A stretch of 8,075 bases of DNA. Source: Bacteroidia bacterium (GTDB lineage: Bacteria; Planctomycetota; Phycisphaerae; Phycisphaerales; SM1A02). How positions within the stretch are numbered: position 1 is the stretch's first letter; each line of letters begins with the position of its first letter. A program made the position numbers and the translations under genes. The DNA is taken from positions 1 to 8,075 of the forward strand of contig JASGCG010000057.1 in NCBI GenBank assembly GCA_030054235.1, read 5' to 3'. Of the stretch, positions 6,695 through 8,075 are shown piece after piece. The notes below the pieces were generated by a model. The model did no database searches. It saw only the letters and a program-made list of their open reading frames with translations, and was not told the origin of the DNA.

Positions 6695-6700
6695 TATTCT
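6695..6700 (+). promoter_or_regulatory. -10-like hexamer before hisS
   Basis: TATTCT lies six bases (CCACCC) before the hisS ATG, the spacing expected for a leaderless mRNA. No purine-rich ribosome site is present. Only 29 bases separate it from the oppositely oriented hexamer of the ABC operon, so the two upstream promoter regions must overlap. Confidence 0.4.
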
Positions 6701-6706
6701 CCACCC

Positions 6707-8029
6707 ATGGCATCGAGTCCGAAGTTCCAGGCACCCAAGGGCACGCGCGACTTCTTCCCTCCGGAGATGGCCGTGCGCCGTCACATCGAGGCCGCCTGGC
6801 GCTCGGCCAGCATCGACTGCGGCTTCGACGAGATCGAGGGCCCGACGTTCGAGCATCTGGAGCTCTACACGGTCAAGAGCGGGCAGGGCATCGTCAACGA
6901 ACTCTTCTCGTTCCGGCGTGCGGGCGGCGAGAACGACTATGCGCTGCGCCCGGAGTTCACGCCCACGCTCGCTCGCATGGCTGCCGCCAAGGGTGCGAGC
7001 CTCGCGCTGCCCACCAAGTGGTTCGCGATTCCCGTGCACTTCCGTGCCGAGCGCCCGCAGCGCGGCCGCCTGCGCGAATTCGTGCAGTGGAACGTCGACC
7101 TCATCGGCCCGCCGAGCGCCGAATCCGATGCCGAGGTGATCGGTTGCGCGATCCTCGCGCTCGAGCGGCTTGGCTTGGGCGCCGATGCGGTCCGCGTGAA
7201 GCTCAGTCATCGTGGCGCCGTCGCGGCGGCGCTGCGTGCGCTCGGCGTGCCTGATGCATCGATGGCGGGCGCCTTCGAGCTGCTCGATCGTCGCGACAAG
7301 CTGCCGCCCGATGAGTTCGGCCAGCGCGCTGCAGGGCTTGGCCTTCCGCCCGCAGCGCTGGACCGCTTCAACGAGCTTGCCCGCACGCGCGTGCCGCTCT
7401 CGGCAGGGATCGACGGCGTGGTCGCCGCGCTGGGCGTGCCCGCCTCGGATGTCGCGGAGCTGGCGACGCTCGTCTCGGTGCTCGAAGCCATGGATCTTGC
7501 AGCGTGGTGCGAGTTCGACCTGGGCATCGTGCGCGGGCTCGCGTACTACACGGGGGTCGTCTTCGAGATCCACGAAGCCAGCGGCGCCGAGCGTGCCATC
7601 GCCGGCGGCGGCCGCTACGACGGGCTCATCGAGCTCTTCGGCGGTCCGAGCCTGGGTGCGGTCGGCTTCGGCATGGGCGATGTGGTCCTTGGACTCGTGC
7701 TCGCCGATCGCGGCCTGCTCGCACCCGAGCGTGCGGCGGAACTCCTCCCGAGGCCCGACTGCTTCTTCATCAGTGCGGATCCCGCGCTCGATCCCATCAT
7801 GCACCGCTTGCGTTCAACGCTGCGCCGCGCGGGTCTCCACGCCCGCCACAGCGCCAAGGCGAGCCGCAACGTCGGCAAGCTGCTCGGTGATGCCGCCAAG
7901 TGCCGCGCTCGCTTCGCGTGCATCGTCGGCGCCGAGGCAACCGGCGGTCAGGTCGCGCTCAAGGACATGGCGACCGGCGAGCAGCGCATGGTGGCCGTTG
8001 CCGAGCTGGCTTCGCTCGTTGCGCGTTGA
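6707..8029 (+). CDS. hisS: Histidyl-tRNA synthetase
   Basis: Class II aminoacyl-tRNA synthetase of 440 aa, cytoplasmic, which charges tRNA-His with histidine using ATP. The N-terminal KGTRDFFPPE is the usual HisRS opening. Motif 2 is FRAERPQRGRLREF starting at Phe112, with the ATP-binding Arg113. The histidine-specific loop IVRGLAYYTG carries Arg276; Ala279 replaces the more common Asp, a variation I believe also occurs in other bacterial HisRS. GGGRYDGLI follows at 300-308, and motif 3 lies near GAVGFGMG. The last 90 or so residues (DCFFISADP to LASLVAR) are the HGTP-type anticodon-binding domain, including the ARFACIVG and VALKDMATGEQ stretches. That domain separates it from HisZ, the synthetase-like regulator that lacks it. 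The ATG at 6707 gives the normal N-terminus. It is transcribed alone, divergent from the ABC operon, and there is no obvious functional link with that operon. Confidence 0.96.
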   Translation: MASSPKFQAPKGTRDFFPPEMAVRRHIEAAWRSASIDCGFDEIEGPTFEHLELYTVKSGQGIVNELFSFRRAGGENDYALRPEFTPTLARMAAAKGASLALPTKWFAIPVHFRAERPQRGRLREFVQWNVDLIGPPSAESDAEVIGCAILALERLGLGADAVRVKLSHRGAVAAALRALGVPDASMAGAFELLDRRDKLPPDEFGQRAAGLGLPPAALDRFNELARTRVPLSAGIDGVVAALGVPASDVAELATLVSVLEAMDLAAWCEFDLGIVRGLAYYTGVVFEIHEASGAERAIAGGGRYDGLIELFGGPSLGAVGFGMGDVVLGLVLADRGLLAPERAAELLPRPDCFFISADPALDPIMHRLRSTLRRAGLHARHSAKASRNVGKLLGDAAKCRARFACIVGAEATGGQVALKDMATGEQRMVAVAELASLVAR

Positions 8030-8040
8030 CCGCGCGCCCT

Positions 8041-8053
8041 GCGGCTGCGCCGC
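8041..8053. terminator. Possible GC-rich hairpin downstream of hisS
   Basis: GCGGC-TGC-GCCGC forms a 5-bp stem with a 3-base loop, 12 bp after the hisS stop. No T-run follows, so it is a weak terminator candidate. In DNA this GC-rich, short hairpins of this kind are common by chance. Confidence 0.2.
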
Positions 8054-8056
8054 CGC

Positions 8057-8075
8057 TCACCGCATGTAGGCCAGC
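8057..8075 (-). CDS. Possible 3' end of a convergent gene (last five codons)
   Basis: On the minus strand the final bases read as Leu-Ala-Tyr-Met-Arg followed by TGA, and would be the tail of a gene convergent with hisS. Five codons are too few to identify anything, and the reading could be chance. It is listed only because a convergent gene end is the simplest use of this edge. Confidence 0.15.

Noticed and set aside
4646..6706. Long open frame on the plus strand, continuous in frame with hisS
   Set aside because: It is antisense to the binding-protein gene, and its predicted residues (Arg/His/Asp/Ala-rich with no motif) are typical of GC-rich shadow frames. The HisRS family start is at 6707.
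6707..8029. HisZ (ATP phosphoribosyltransferase regulatory subunit) as an alternative to HisRS
   Set aside because: Intact motif 2, the histidine loop and a C-terminal anticodon-binding domain are present; HisZ lacks the last.

Overview
The window is GC-rich bacterial DNA, densely coded, with seven protein genes and only short gaps of about 50 to 90 bases. The protein families fit a high-GC, probably Gram-negative-type bacterium. The lack of clear Shine-Dalgarno sequences in front of the first genes of transcription units, the codon bias and the short-form HisRS would be compatible with a planctomycete-like lineage (for example Phycisphaerae). That placement is a weak inference that a marker-gene search should settle. 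No tRNA, rRNA, CRISPR array, insertion sequence or phage gene is visible.

Left part (1-1697, minus strand): the N-terminal 262 residues of a coenzyme B12-dependent acyl-CoA mutase, cut by the window edge, preceded by an intact 3-hydroxybutyryl-CoA dehydrogenase gene. The mutase carries Phe81 and Gln204 where methylmalonyl-CoA mutase has Tyr89 and Arg207. That is the isobutyryl-CoA mutase pattern, so the pair probably serves C4 acyl-CoA (butyrate, isobutyrate or valine) metabolism. A pair of near-identical palindromic hairpin repeats lies just upstream of the dehydrogenase.

Centre (1785-6652, minus strand): a tight four-gene operon with overlapping starts and stops. In transcription order it encodes a membrane-tethered periplasmic binding protein with two tandem ABC_sub_bind-type domains, a cytoplasmic protein with an N-terminal STAS domain and a C-terminal domain of unknown function, a permease, and an ATPase. 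Permease, ATPase and binding protein belong to the COG4120/COG1101/COG2984-type importer group, which includes the TrpXYZ-like systems. The inserted STAS protein and the doubled binding protein make this the most unusual part of the window: it looks like an importer coupled to a STAS-based regulatory or partner-switching protein.

Right part (6707-8029, plus strand): histidyl-tRNA synthetase (hisS), transcribed divergently from the ABC operon across a 54-bp gap. The last 46 bases may hold the extreme 3' end of a convergent gene.

The four genes that have an intergenic gap in front of them have a TANNNT (-10-like) hexamer 6 to 10 bases before the ATG and no convincing Shine-Dalgarno, which suggests leaderless or nearly leaderless mRNAs. 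The three internal operon genes have clear GGAGG-type sites.
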